From Hydrogenophilales bacterium RIFOXYD1_FULL_62_11 (lineage in GTDB: Bacteria > Pseudomonadota > Gammaproteobacteria > Burkholderiales > Thiobacillaceae): DNA of 12,659 bases. Below, piece after piece: positions 1-6,988 of the stretch; position 1 is the stretch's first letter; each line of letters begins with the position of its first letter. The notes under the pieces are model-generated. The model worked only from the letters and a program-made list of their open reading frames with translations, made no database searches and was not told where the DNA came from. The translations under genes were made by a program, and so were the position numbers. The stretch is from the NCBI GenBank assembly GCA_001802655.1, contig MGZO01000077.1, positions 27,468-40,126 on the forward strand, read 5' to 3'.

Positions 1-747
1 TATGACGCCATGAAGCGCGCGCAGGACGAAACCGGCCAGGCCAAGCTGTTCTCACTGAACATCACCGCCGACGACCACTACGAAATGATGGCGCGTGCCG
101 ATTTCGGTCTGGAGACCTTCGGTCCCGATGCCGACAAGCTGGCTTTCCTGGTCGACGGTTTCGTTGGCGGCCCCGGCATGATCACCACCGCCCGTCGTCA
201 GTACCCCGGCCAGTACCTGCACTACCACCGCGCCGGTCACGGCATGATTACCTCGCTGTCGGCGCTGCGAGGCTATACCGCGTTCGTGCTGGCCAAGATC
301 TCGCGTCTGCAGGGAGCTTCGGGCATCCACGTGGGCACCATGGGCTACGGCAAGATGGAAGGCGAAAACAGCGACAAGAACATCGCCTACATGATCGAGC
401 GCGACGAGTGCCAGGGTCCGGTCTACTTCCAGAAGTGGTACGGCATGAAGCCCACCACCCCGATCATCTCCGGCGGCATGAACGCACTACGTCTGCCCGG
501 CTTCTTCGAGAACCTGGGTCACGGCAACGTCATCAACACCTCCGGTGGCGGCTCCTACGGCCACATCGACAGCCCCGCTGCCGGCGCGATCTCGCTGCGC
601 CAGTCGTACGAGTGCTGGAAGTCGGGCGCGGACCCGATCGAATACGCGAAAGAGCACAAAGAGTTCGCCCGCGCGTTCGAGTCCTTCCCCGGTGATGCCG
701 ACAAGATCTTCCCCGGCTGGCGTGAAAAGCTGGGCGTGCACAAGTAA
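1..747 (+). CDS. cbbM: Form II RuBisCO large subunit, C-terminal 248 residues (5' end outside window)
   Basis: This is ribulose-1,5-bisphosphate carboxylase/oxygenase form II, the CO2-fixing enzyme of the Calvin cycle, a cytoplasmic enzyme built from L2 dimers. The frame is open from base 1, so the gene starts upstream. The visible part is the C-terminal TIM barrel. Relative to Rhodospirillum rubrum CbbM an offset of 211 residues fits throughout. The active-site His of HYHRAGH is at bases 226-228 (R. rubrum His287), the mobile loop-6 Lys of GYGKMEGE is at 352-354 (Lys329), and the phosphate-binding Ser of IISGG is at 469-471 (Ser368). The Lys carbamylation motif lies in the missing half. The sequence is collinear with the family to its normal end (FPGWREKL), with no frameshift. 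It is followed by a terminator and then by cbbQ and cbbO, the usual partners of cbbM in chemoautotrophs. Confidence 0.98.
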   Translation, partial: YDAMKRAQDETGQAKLFSLNITADDHYEMMARADFGLETFGPDADKLAFLVDGFVGGPGMITTARRQYPGQYLHYHRAGHGMITSLSALRGYTAFVLAKISRLQGASGIHVGTMGYGKMEGENSDKNIAYMIERDECQGPVYFQKWYGMKPTTPIISGGMNALRLPGFFENLGHGNVINTSGGGSYGHIDSPAAGAISLRQSYECWKSGADPIEYAKEHKEFARAFESFPGDADKIFPGWREKLGVHK

Positions 748-771
748 TCTGACTGTGCACTGAGCTGCAAG

Positions 772-801
772 AAACGCCTCCGGTTCGCTGGGGGCGTTTT
801 T
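772..801 (+). terminator. Rho-independent terminator after cbbM
   Basis: A 10-bp stem pairs AAACGCCTCC (772-781) with GGGGGCGTTT (790-799) across an 8-nt loop, with one G-U pair, and runs into a short T tract (797-801). It starts 24 nt after the cbbM stop codon, so it probably ends most cbbM transcripts. Some read-through may supply cbbQO, giving much more RuBisCO than activase. Confidence 0.8.
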
Positions 802-814
802 CTTCCGGCGATGG

Positions 815-930
815 TTCCCCCCTTTGTAAAAGGGGGGTTAGGGGGGATTTAGCAGCGGCATTTCTTCCGATGGCCGAGAAATCCCCCTCACGCCCCTTTA
901 TGCCCTTTAGGGTGCTTTTTCAAAGGGGGA
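815..930. repeat. MITE-like inverted repeat of CCCCCCTTT / AAAGGGGGG type between cbbM and cbbQ
   Basis: The left arm contains a perfect 9-bp palindrome, CCCCCCTTT-gta-AAAGGGGGG (817-837), followed by TTAGGGGGGATTT. The right arm (about 880-930) carries the inverted counterpart: AAATCCCCCTCACGCCCC, then CTTTTTCAAAGGGGG. The outer 18 bases of the two arms match at about 14 positions when one is reverse-complemented. Similar C-tract/G-tract palindromes are scattered through many proteobacterial genomes. No transposase is encoded here. The right end stops just before the cbbQ ribosome binding site, so the element forms most of the cbbQ 5' leader and could fold in the mRNA. Confidence 0.6.
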
Positions 931-935
931 GGACT

Positions 936-942
936 AAGGAGT
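936..942 (+). promoter_or_regulatory. Ribosome binding site that fixes the cbbQ start
   Basis: AAGGAGT lies 5 nt before the ATG at 948. The reading frame stays open upstream to 870, but that part falls in the inverted repeat and has no Shine-Dalgarno sequence, so 948 is the start. Confidence 0.8.
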
Positions 943-947
943 CACAC

Positions 948-1751
948 ATGACTGACAAAGACCAATACAAGATTCAGCAGGAACCGTTCTATCAGCAGCA
1001 GAAGAACGAAGTCGCGCTGTACGAGGCCGCCTACCGCAACCGCCTGCCGGTGATGGTCAAAGGCCCCACCGGCTGCGGCAAATCACGCTTCGTCGAATAC
1101 ATGGCATGGAAGCTTGGCAAGCCGCTGATCACCGTGGCCTGCAACGAGGACATGACCGCCAGCGATCTGGTGGGACGCTACCTGCTCGAGGCCAACGGCA
1201 CCCGCTGGCTCGACGGCCCGCTGACCACCGCCGCCCGCATCGGTGCCATCTGCTATCTGGATGAAATCGTCGAAGCGCGCCAGGACACCACCGTGGTGAT
1301 CCACCCGCTCACCGACCACCGCCGCACCCTGCCGCTGGACAAGAAGGGCGAGCTGATCCACGCGCACCCGGATTTCCAGTTGGTGATTTCCTACAATCCC
1401 GGCTATCAGACGCTGATGAAGGATCTGAAACAGTCGACCAAGCAGCGCTTCACCGGATTTGATTTCGACTACCCTGATGCCGCGCTGGAAACCGAGATCG
1501 TGGCGAAGGAAACCGGTGCTGACGCCGCCATGGCGGCCAAGCTGGTGAAGATCGGCGCGGTCGCGCGCGGCCTCAAGGGCCACGGTCTCGACGAAGGCAT
1601 CTCTACGCGTCTGCTGGTGTACGCAGCGACGCTGATCAAGGACGGCGTGGATCCGCGCGACGCCTGCCGCATGGCGCTGGTGCGGCCGATCACCGACGAC
1701 GCGGACATTCGCGACACGCTCGACCACGCCATCGATGCGACGTTTGCCTGA
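948..1751 (+). CDS. cbbQ: CbbQ, MoxR-family AAA+ ATPase subunit of the RuBisCO activase
   Basis: CbbQ forms hexameric rings that, with the adaptor CbbO, use ATP to remodel RuBisCO and release tightly bound inhibitory sugar phosphates. The protein is 267 residues, the usual family length. Visible motifs are Walker A GPTGCGKS (39-46), Walker B ICYLDE (101-106), a sensor-1 Asn in ISYNPGYQ (150), a likely arginine finger in KQRF (Arg167) and a sensor-2 Arg in STRLL (221). The C-terminal 60-70 residues match the extra CbbQ C-terminal domain. It has no signal peptide or membrane segment, so it is cytoplasmic. Its position directly after cbbM and before cbbO indicates the form II-specific activase (CbbQ2O2 type). 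NorQ is the closest relative, but the cbbM context decides the name. Confidence 0.95.
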   Translation: MTDKDQYKIQQEPFYQQQKNEVALYEAAYRNRLPVMVKGPTGCGKSRFVEYMAWKLGKPLITVACNEDMTASDLVGRYLLEANGTRWLDGPLTTAARIGAICYLDEIVEARQDTTVVIHPLTDHRRTLPLDKKGELIHAHPDFQLVISYNPGYQTLMKDLKQSTKQRFTGFDFDYPDAALETEIVAKETGADAAMAAKLVKIGAVARGLKGHGLDEGISTRLLVYAATLIKDGVDPRDACRMALVRPITDDADIRDTLDHAIDATFA

Positions 1752-1757
1752 ACACGC

Positions 1758-1776
1758 CGTCATTGCGAGCGCAGCG
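1758..1776. repeat. Short repeat fragment, CGTCATTGCGAGCGcAGCG type
   Basis: The bases just after the cbbQ stop match one half of a palindromic repeat family (CGTCATTGCGAGCGAAGCG) that I recall from intergenic regions of many proteobacteria. Only one arm is visible, directly abutting the next palindrome, so it looks truncated. Confidence 0.4.
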
Positions 1777-1777
1777 T

Positions 1778-1848
1778 GTAGGTTGGGCTGACGCAGGAAG
1801 CCCAACATGACTGTCCTGCGCTGGGCTTCGTGCCTCAGCCCAGCCTAC
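1778..1848. repeat. 71-bp palindromic intergenic repeat between cbbQ and cbbO
   Basis: GTAGGTTGGGCTGACGCAGG begins the left arm, and the right arm ends in CTCAGCCCAGCCTAC. Reverse-complementing the right arm gives GTAGGCTGGGCTGAGGCACG, matching the left arm at 17 of 20 positions, and the match continues inward over the GAAGCCCA block. The whole element would form one long hairpin in the cbbQO mRNA. The GTAGGTTGGGCTGA..GAAGCCCAAC family is, from memory, a widespread dispersed proteobacterial repeat. A GTG at 1830 within it is in frame with cbbO but is unlikely to be the start. Confidence 0.65.
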
Positions 1849-1865
1849 GGGAGATTGTCCGGACC

Positions 1866-4127
1866 ATGACCGAAACCGAATACCAACATCCCTTGATGCG
1901 CGCCTACTGGGCGCAGATCGACACCCGCTTTCCGCAGGTCGACGCGGTGTTCGAAGACGTCATGGCCGAGGCGCTGGCGGTGCTCACGCGCGAAGGCATC
2001 GACGCTTACCTCGAAGCCGCGCGCGTCATCGGCAAGCTCGGGCGCGGGGTCGAGCCGATGCTGGCATTTCTCGAAGAATGGCCGTCCACGGCCAAGGCGG
2101 TCGGCGAGTCGGCGCTGCCTGTAGTGATGGCGCTGGTCCAGCGCATGCAGAAATCGCCCAACGGCAATGCCATTACGCCTTTCCTGCAAACGCTGGCGCC
2201 GGTCGCGCGCCGCCTGCATGCGCAGGAACCGATGCAGCGCTATCTGGATATCACGCTGGATTTCATGGAGCGCACTACCGGCTCCATCCACGGTCACCAC
2301 ACTACTTTTCCCAGCCCCGGCCTGCCGGAATTCTTCGCCCAGGCGCCCAACCTGCTCAACCAGCTGACGCTGGCCGGCCTGAAAAACTGGGTGGAATACG
2401 GCATCCGCAACTACCGCACCCATCCCGAACGGCAGAAGGATTACTTCAGCGTGCAGTCGGCCGACAGCCGCGCGGTGCTGCAGCGCGAACGCCACGGCAC
2501 CCTGTTCATGGACGTCGAACGCAAGCTCGATCTCTACCTGCGCGGTCTGTGGAACGACGCGGAACAACTTGTGCCGTATTCCACCGCCTTCGACGAACTG
2601 CGCAAACCAATTCCGTATTACGACAAGCTCGGCATGCGCGTGCCGGATGTGCAGGACGATGCACACGGGGTCAGCGGCCTCGACCGCTACCGCGCGACGC
2701 TGGCGCACATGGTCGGCCATCGCCGCTGGACCCGGCCGCAGATCGCCGACAACTGGAGTCCGTTCCAGCGCATGGCGGTCGAGTTTTTCGAAGACTGCCG
2801 CATCGAGACGCTGCTGATCCGCGTCTACCCCGGCCTGCGTCGCCTGTTTCTCGCGTTGCATCCGCAGCCGCTGGAAGCCGCCTGCGATCCGCAGACCACG
2901 TCCTGCCTGCGTCACCGCATGGCGATGCTGTCGCGCGCGCTGCTCGATCTCGCTCACGGCTACGCTGATGCCGACCTCAACGACTTCGTCGCGCGCTTCC
3001 ACGCCGTGATGGCACAGGGAGAGTCGAGTACAAAGGAGATCGCCGCGCTGGCACTGTCCTACGTCGCCAAAACCCGCCGCCAGAGCGACCAGTTCGCCAA
3101 GGTGTACTTCGACAACACGGTGATCGACTACCGCGACGACAACCGCCACATGTGGCAATTCATTGAGGCGGGCGACGAGGAAGAAGCCTTCGACGAAGAC
3201 CGCAAGGCCGCGCCGGATCAGGAAATCAAGGGCCTGCCGCCGCGCCACTATCCCGAGTGGGATTACAACAGCCAGACCTATCGTCCCGACTGGGCCAGCG
3301 TGTACGAAGCGCTGCACGCCAGCGGCAACCCGGCCGATATCGACCGCCTGCTCGCCAAACACAGCGCGCTCGCCAAGCAGTTGAAGAAAATGCTCGACCT
3401 GCTGAAGCCGCAGGACAAGGTGCGCATCCGCTATCAGGAAGAAGGCAGCGAACTCGACCTCGACGTCGCCATCCGTTCGCTGATCGACTTCAAGGGCGGC
3501 GCCACCCCCGACCCGCGCATCAACATGAGTCACCGCACTGACGGCCGCGACATCGCCGTGATGCTGCTGCTGGATCTATCAGAATCGCTCAATGAAAAGG
3601 CGGCGGGCAGCGACCAGACCATCCTCGAACTGAGCCAGGAAGCCGTCTCGCTGCTGGCCTGGGCGATCGAGAAACTCGGCGACTCGTTCGCCATCGCCGG
3701 TTTCCACTCCAACACCCGCCACGACGTGCGCTACCTGCACATCAAGGGCTACGGCGAACATTTCAACGACGAAGTGAAGGCGCGACTGGCTGCAATGCAA
3801 GCGGGCTACTCCACCCGCATGGGCGCCGCGATGCGTCACGCCGGGCATTACCTCGGCGCGCGGTCCGCCGACAAGAAACTGATGCTCATCCTCACCGACG
3901 GCATGCCGTCCGATGTCGATACACACGACGAACGCCTGCTGATCGAAGACGCGCGACAGGCGGTGAAAGAGCTCGATCAGGACGGCATTTTTGCCTATTG
4001 CATCAGCCTCGATCCCAAGGCCGACGAATACGTCGGCGATATTTTCGGCCGGCAGTACACCGTCATCGACCATATCGAACGGCTGCCGGAGCGGCTGCCG
4101 CAGTTGTTCATGGCGTTGACGAAGTAG
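1866..4127 (+). CDS. cbbO: CbbO, VWA-domain adaptor subunit of the RuBisCO activase
   Basis: CbbO (753 residues) docks on the CbbQ hexamer and links it to RuBisCO. The N-terminal two thirds is a helical NorD/CbbO-type region with family-typical stretches such as WSPFQRMAVEFFEDCRIE and HYPEWDYNSQTYRPDW. A strongly acidic linker, rich in Glu/Asp, lies near residues 436-446. The C-terminal von Willebrand factor A domain has a complete MIDAS metal site: DLSES at 570-574, Thr650 in STRMG, and Asp678 in LTDG. In this family the VWA domain is held to recognise RuBisCO. ATG 1866 was chosen because the protein then begins MTETEYQHP and avoids coding through the upstream palindrome. A GGGAG stands 12 nt before it, which is a long spacing. 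There is no membrane segment. The 3' end overlaps the convergent exosortase gene by 20 nt. Confidence 0.95.
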   Translation: MTETEYQHPLMRAYWAQIDTRFPQVDAVFEDVMAEALAVLTREGIDAYLEAARVIGKLGRGVEPMLAFLEEWPSTAKAVGESALPVVMALVQRMQKSPNGNAITPFLQTLAPVARRLHAQEPMQRYLDITLDFMERTTGSIHGHHTTFPSPGLPEFFAQAPNLLNQLTLAGLKNWVEYGIRNYRTHPERQKDYFSVQSADSRAVLQRERHGTLFMDVERKLDLYLRGLWNDAEQLVPYSTAFDELRKPIPYYDKLGMRVPDVQDDAHGVSGLDRYRATLAHMVGHRRWTRPQIADNWSPFQRMAVEFFEDCRIETLLIRVYPGLRRLFLALHPQPLEAACDPQTTSCLRHRMAMLSRALLDLAHGYADADLNDFVARFHAVMAQGESSTKEIAALALSYVAKTRRQSDQFAKVYFDNTVIDYRDDNRHMWQFIEAGDEEEAFDEDRKAAPDQEIKGLPPRHYPEWDYNSQTYRPDWASVYEALHASGNPADIDRLLAKHSALAKQLKKMLDLLKPQDKVRIRYQEEGSELDLDVAIRSLIDFKGGATPDPRINMSHRTDGRDIAVMLLLDLSESLNEKAAGSDQTILELSQEAVSLLAWAIEKLGDSFAIAGFHSNTRHDVRYLHIKGYGEHFNDEVKARLAAMQAGYSTRMGAAMRHAGHYLGARSADKKLMLILTDGMPSDVDTHDERLLIEDARQAVKELDQDGIFAYCISLDPKADEYVGDIFGRQYTVIDHIERLPERLPQLFMALTK

Positions 4128-4773
4128 GCTCGCCATCCCGGGTCGCGCTTGCGGCTTGCCTGCAACAGGACCAGGCCCCATAGAACAATAATCCAACCAG
4201 CAATCCGGCCAGCGGAACCCCGGCCGACCACAGTGCGTGCGTCATGTCGATGCCGTTTCGCCCGCTCAGCCAGGCCTTCAGCAGCGGCGCGAGCAGGGTG
4301 ATGCCGAGGTAGATTGCCGGCGCAGCGAGCGCGGTTCCCGTTCCTTTCAGTTGCAGCAGCAGGGCGCCGAAGTAGACGCCGATGCCGATCAGCCGGTGGC
4401 TGTCGGCGTTCGACAATCCCGCGAGGCGGGCCAGGTCGTCCTGGCCGTAGCCGATCAGGACGATGCGCGCGGCGTTGGCCAGCAGGGCGGTCAGCCAGGC
4501 GGCGGCGAGGGCGCCCAGCGCGAGCCCAGGCCCGAATGGCCGCGTGCGCCAACGCCACAGCCAGCCCAGCCACGAGGCGATCAGGAAATTGCCGCCGGCG
4601 CAGGCCTTGACGATGATCAGGGCGCGGCCGGCGTCCAGCCATTCGCCGCCCGCCGCCGGCGCGAAGTCGAACAGGCCGGTGGCATTGAGCAGCCCGGCCA
4701 GCGGCCGGAGCAGCCATTGCAGTTGCTCCGTCGTGGCGCGGCCGGGTAGCGCCGCCGTTTCAGCGCTTGCCAT
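4108..4773 (-). CDS. Small dedicated exosortase (PEP-CTERM transpeptidase family)
   Basis: This 221-residue polytopic inner-membrane protein has the three catalytic residues of exosortases. The Cys is in KACAGGNF (Cys58), the Arg in NAARIVLIGY (Arg103), and the His in SHRLIGIGVYF (His126), each at the end of or between hydrophobic helices. Exosortases cut PEP-CTERM proteins at their C-terminal signal and are thought to transfer them to an envelope acceptor. The ATG lies inside the last codons of the VIT/VWA gene (14-nt overlap) with no clear ribosome binding site of its own, so translation is probably coupled. It is shorter than the EpsH-type exosortases linked to exopolysaccharide loci and resembles the minimal ones that serve one neighbouring target. 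I cannot assign the Xrt subclass from sequence alone. No exopolysaccharide genes are in view. Confidence 0.9.
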   Translation of the reverse strand: MASAETAALPGRATTEQLQWLLRPLAGLLNATGLFDFAPAAGGEWLDAGRALIIVKACAGGNFLIASWLGWLWRWRTRPFGPGLALGALAAAWLTALLANAARIVLIGYGQDDLARLAGLSNADSHRLIGIGVYFGALLLQLKGTGTALAAPAIYLGITLLAPLLKAWLSGRNGIDMTHALWSAGVPLAGLLVGLLFYGAWSCCRQAASATRDGEPTSSTP

Positions 4774-6763
4774 GGCCGCGCGCCCGGATCAGGCGTTCGC
4801 CGCCGAACAGGCCGGCCAGCAGGAGCATCAGCCAGCCCAGTTCCGGTTCCGGCACCGGTTGCGCCAGCGCCAGTTCCGACACGCCCTGGGGCAGCGGCAG
4901 GGGCTGCTTCACGTCGGTGGCGTCGGCGCCCTGGTTGACCACGGTTTCGTCGACCGCGACGAAGGCGGTGTACTGGGTCAGCAGCGAGTAGCGCAGGCCG
5001 AGATCGACGATGGCGTCACGATTGAGCTCGACGTCGCCGCCCTGCCTGTCGGACAGTCGCATCAGCCGTTGCCGCGCCCACAGCACCGGCAGCAGCTCGG
5101 CTTGGTTGCGGCTGCCTTCGCCGGCCAGCGGCAGGTTCGCGCGGTAATCGCCCTGGGCGGCGGTGCCGCTCAGTTCGAGCGATGCGCCGGTCTGCGCGTG
5201 ACGGTACTTGCCAAACACCACGATGGGCCGCTCGGCCAGCATCACCGGAATCTCGGCGGGTTCCATGTCATACAGTTCCACGCCGTTGCCCTGCACGTTG
5301 ATGTGGCTCAGAACCGGCGTTTCGACGTAGCGGCGGAAGCGTTCGCCGACGCCGTCGACCTCGCCCGGCCCGGTGATGACGAAGGGCTCTCCCTCGCCAA
5401 CGTGGGCCATGCTTTCGATCAGGTGACGGTTCACCGACGAGCCGATGCCGAAGGCGAACAGGTTGGTCGCGTTCAGGTTCTGCCGGATCAGGTCGTAGGC
5501 CGCACGTTCGGCGCTGATATAGCCGTCGGTGACCACCACGATACTGCGCGCCATGTCCGGCGTGCGCGGCATGTCGTAAGCCTTTTCCAGAGCCGGCACC
5601 AGCTCGGTTCCGCCACCGCCGTTGTAGGCCTTCATCATGTCCATGGCGCGTTGCAGATTGGCCGGCGTGGCCGGCAACGGCACCGACGACAGCACAGTGG
5701 AGCCGCCCGAGAAAAACAGGATGTTGAAGCTTTCCTCCGGGCGCAGCTTGCCCAGCAGCTCGCGCATCACCTCGCGCGCGGTGTCGAGGGGAAAGCCGTG
5801 CATCGAGCCGGACACATCCACCACGAACAGATACTCGCGTTTCATCACCTGCGCCGCTTCAACCCGTTTGGGCGGCTGGGCCATCATCAGGAAATAGTGC
5901 TCGCCGTTCCATTCATAGGTCATCAGGCCCGAGTTGATCTGTTCGCCCTGCAGGCGGAAGCGCAGGATGAAGTCGCGATTGCCGGCATCCCGTTCGGAAG
6001 CGTCGAGGCTGACCTCGACGCGTTTGTCGTCGAGCCAGTTTGTGGCGATCTTGTGCTGCACCGAACGCAGGTCGCTGACCGGAATCGGGCTGGCAAGAAG
6101 CACGTGAATGCCGGTCTCGATGCGCGCAGGATTGCCGCCGTCTGCCTTGTTCTTGGCGTAGGGGCTGGCGACCCATTCAGTTTCCTGCGCCGCCTGCACC
6201 GGATTGCCGCCGTAACGCGGGCCGACTACGGTCGGGCACACCAGTTCGTAGACGCCCTGGTCCGGCACCAACAGCTCGCTGTATTGCAGCGTCAGCTCCA
6301 CCTCATCGCCCGGCATGATGTTGGCGACATCCATCATGAACACATTGGGGCGCTTCTGCTCCAGCAGGGCAGCATGCTTGCCTGCCTGCTTCGCGGCTTC
6401 GAAGATTTTCTTCGCCTCCTCCTTCTCCTTGATCTTCGCCCGGATGGTGCGCGGGCCGATCTTCATGGTCAGGCCCTGCACCGCCGCGCGGGTCGAACCG
6501 GGGAATACATAGCGTGCGTTGATCGGCCGCGTACCGGCGTTGCCGTAGCGCTGCGTCACCGTCACCCGCGCGATGGGCCCGTCGATCATGACGTTGGCCT
6601 GGCTCGATTTCAGCGGCAGTCGGTCGGTGGCCGGATCGCCGTCCGGAATCCACAGGCGCGGCGCAAGGCTGCGGTCGCAATCGCCGCAGTCATCCTCGGC
6701 GAAGGCATACGCAGCAGTAAAAAACAGTACACAAGCAAGCAGGAAGAACAGTCCCCGTTTCAT
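4760..6763 (-). CDS. Secreted VIT and VWA domain protein with C-terminal PEP-CTERM sorting signal
   Basis: This 667-residue exported protein has the outline of inter-alpha-trypsin-inhibitor-like bacterial surface proteins. A signal peptide (MKRGLFFLLACVLFFTAAYAFA, about residues 1-22) is followed by a VIT domain (about 50-180) and a VWA domain (about 308-480). The MIDAS site is complete: DVSGS at 316-320, Thr386 in GGGTE and Asp413 in VTDG. A beta-rich region follows, ending in the family-typical YSLLTQYTAFVAVDE (592-606). The C-terminus is a PEP-CTERM signal: VPEP (637-640), a short hydrophobic segment (about 643-654) and a basic tail RLIRARGHGKR. The natural partner is the overlapping exosortase downstream. 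A good ribosome site, GAGG, precedes the ATG by 7 nt. Its ligand is unknown. Adhesion or envelope scaffolding fits the domains. Marine proteobacterial relatives carry an LPXTG signal and a sortase instead. Confidence 0.92.
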   Translation of the reverse strand: MKRGLFFLLACVLFFTAAYAFAEDDCGDCDRSLAPRLWIPDGDPATDRLPLKSSQANVMIDGPIARVTVTQRYGNAGTRPINARYVFPGSTRAAVQGLTMKIGPRTIRAKIKEKEEAKKIFEAAKQAGKHAALLEQKRPNVFMMDVANIMPGDEVELTLQYSELLVPDQGVYELVCPTVVGPRYGGNPVQAAQETEWVASPYAKNKADGGNPARIETGIHVLLASPIPVSDLRSVQHKIATNWLDDKRVEVSLDASERDAGNRDFILRFRLQGEQINSGLMTYEWNGEHYFLMMAQPPKRVEAAQVMKREYLFVVDVSGSMHGFPLDTAREVMRELLGKLRPEESFNILFFSGGSTVLSSVPLPATPANLQRAMDMMKAYNGGGGTELVPALEKAYDMPRTPDMARSIVVVTDGYISAERAAYDLIRQNLNATNLFAFGIGSSVNRHLIESMAHVGEGEPFVITGPGEVDGVGERFRRYVETPVLSHINVQGNGVELYDMEPAEIPVMLAERPIVVFGKYRHAQTGASLELSGTAAQGDYRANLPLAGEGSRNQAELLPVLWARQRLMRLSDRQGGDVELNRDAIVDLGLRYSLLTQYTAFVAVDETVVNQGADATDVKQPLPLPQGVSELALAQPVPEPELGWLMLLLAGLFGGERLIRARGHGKR

Positions 6764-6795
6764 GACAACACCTCTTGTTGGTTGAAGGTGCGGCC

Positions 6796-6801
6796 AGATT
6801 A
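6796..6801 (-). promoter_or_regulatory. Possible -10 box of the VIT/VWA-exosortase unit
   Basis: TAATCT on the minus strand lies 32 nt upstream of the start codon and just downstream of the repeat array. There is no convincing -35 hexamer, which would suit a promoter that needs an activator bound to the repeats. This is inference from position only. Confidence 0.35.
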
Positions 6802-6809
6802 GGAAACGG

Positions 6810-6851
6810 GTGTGGGGGCTTTATGTGGCAGGTGTGTGGATTGGGTGTGGA
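6810..6851 (-). promoter_or_regulatory. Direct-repeat array, candidate CreB operator upstream of the VIT/VWA gene
   Basis: Four 7-bp units on the + strand start at 6810 (GTGTGGG), 6823 (ATGTGGC), 6834 (GTGTGGA) and 6845 (GTGTGGA), giving steps of 13, 11 and 11 bp. On the coding strand this reads TCCAC-6-TCCAC-6-GCCAC-8-CCCAC. The E. coli CreB site is TTCAC-6-TTCAC, the same 11-bp period with one base different. The array ends 46 nt before the start codon. The same pattern stands upstream of creD (10461-10491), and the response regulator gene creB is in the same window. Confidence 0.65.
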
Positions 6852-6988
6852 ATGCGAGTGTCCCCGCAATTTGCTTGAGAGGGTGGTTCCGCCTAGAGGG
6901 CTCGAATCAAAGCCTGCATTTTGGTGCTTGTTCGGACGCGAACACTATTTCGCTCCCATAGTCGACTCGCCACCGCTGCGAACGCTTG
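6852..6988. other. Non-coding gap between the HEPN gene and the VIT/VWA operator
   Basis: I see no gene, RNA or clear terminator in these 137 bases. The stretch separates the 3' end of the HEPN-type gene from the operator array, and is probably part of, or the edge of, the inserted island. Confidence 0.4.

Noticed and set aside
810..940. Riboswitch or structured leader RNA before cbbQ
   Set aside because: The symmetry is that of a dispersed inverted repeat, and no known aptamer core could be recognised.
870..947. Upstream in-frame extension of cbbQ (26 extra residues)
   Set aside because: It lies in the inverted repeat, has no ribosome site, and the AAGGAGT before 948 plus the normal CbbQ length fix the start at 948.
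4463..6802. Long plus-strand open frame opposite the exosortase and VIT genes
   Set aside because: It is the antisense of two well-supported genes. Its product is rich in His, Arg, Gln and Ala with no domain, as expected for a GC-rich shadow frame.
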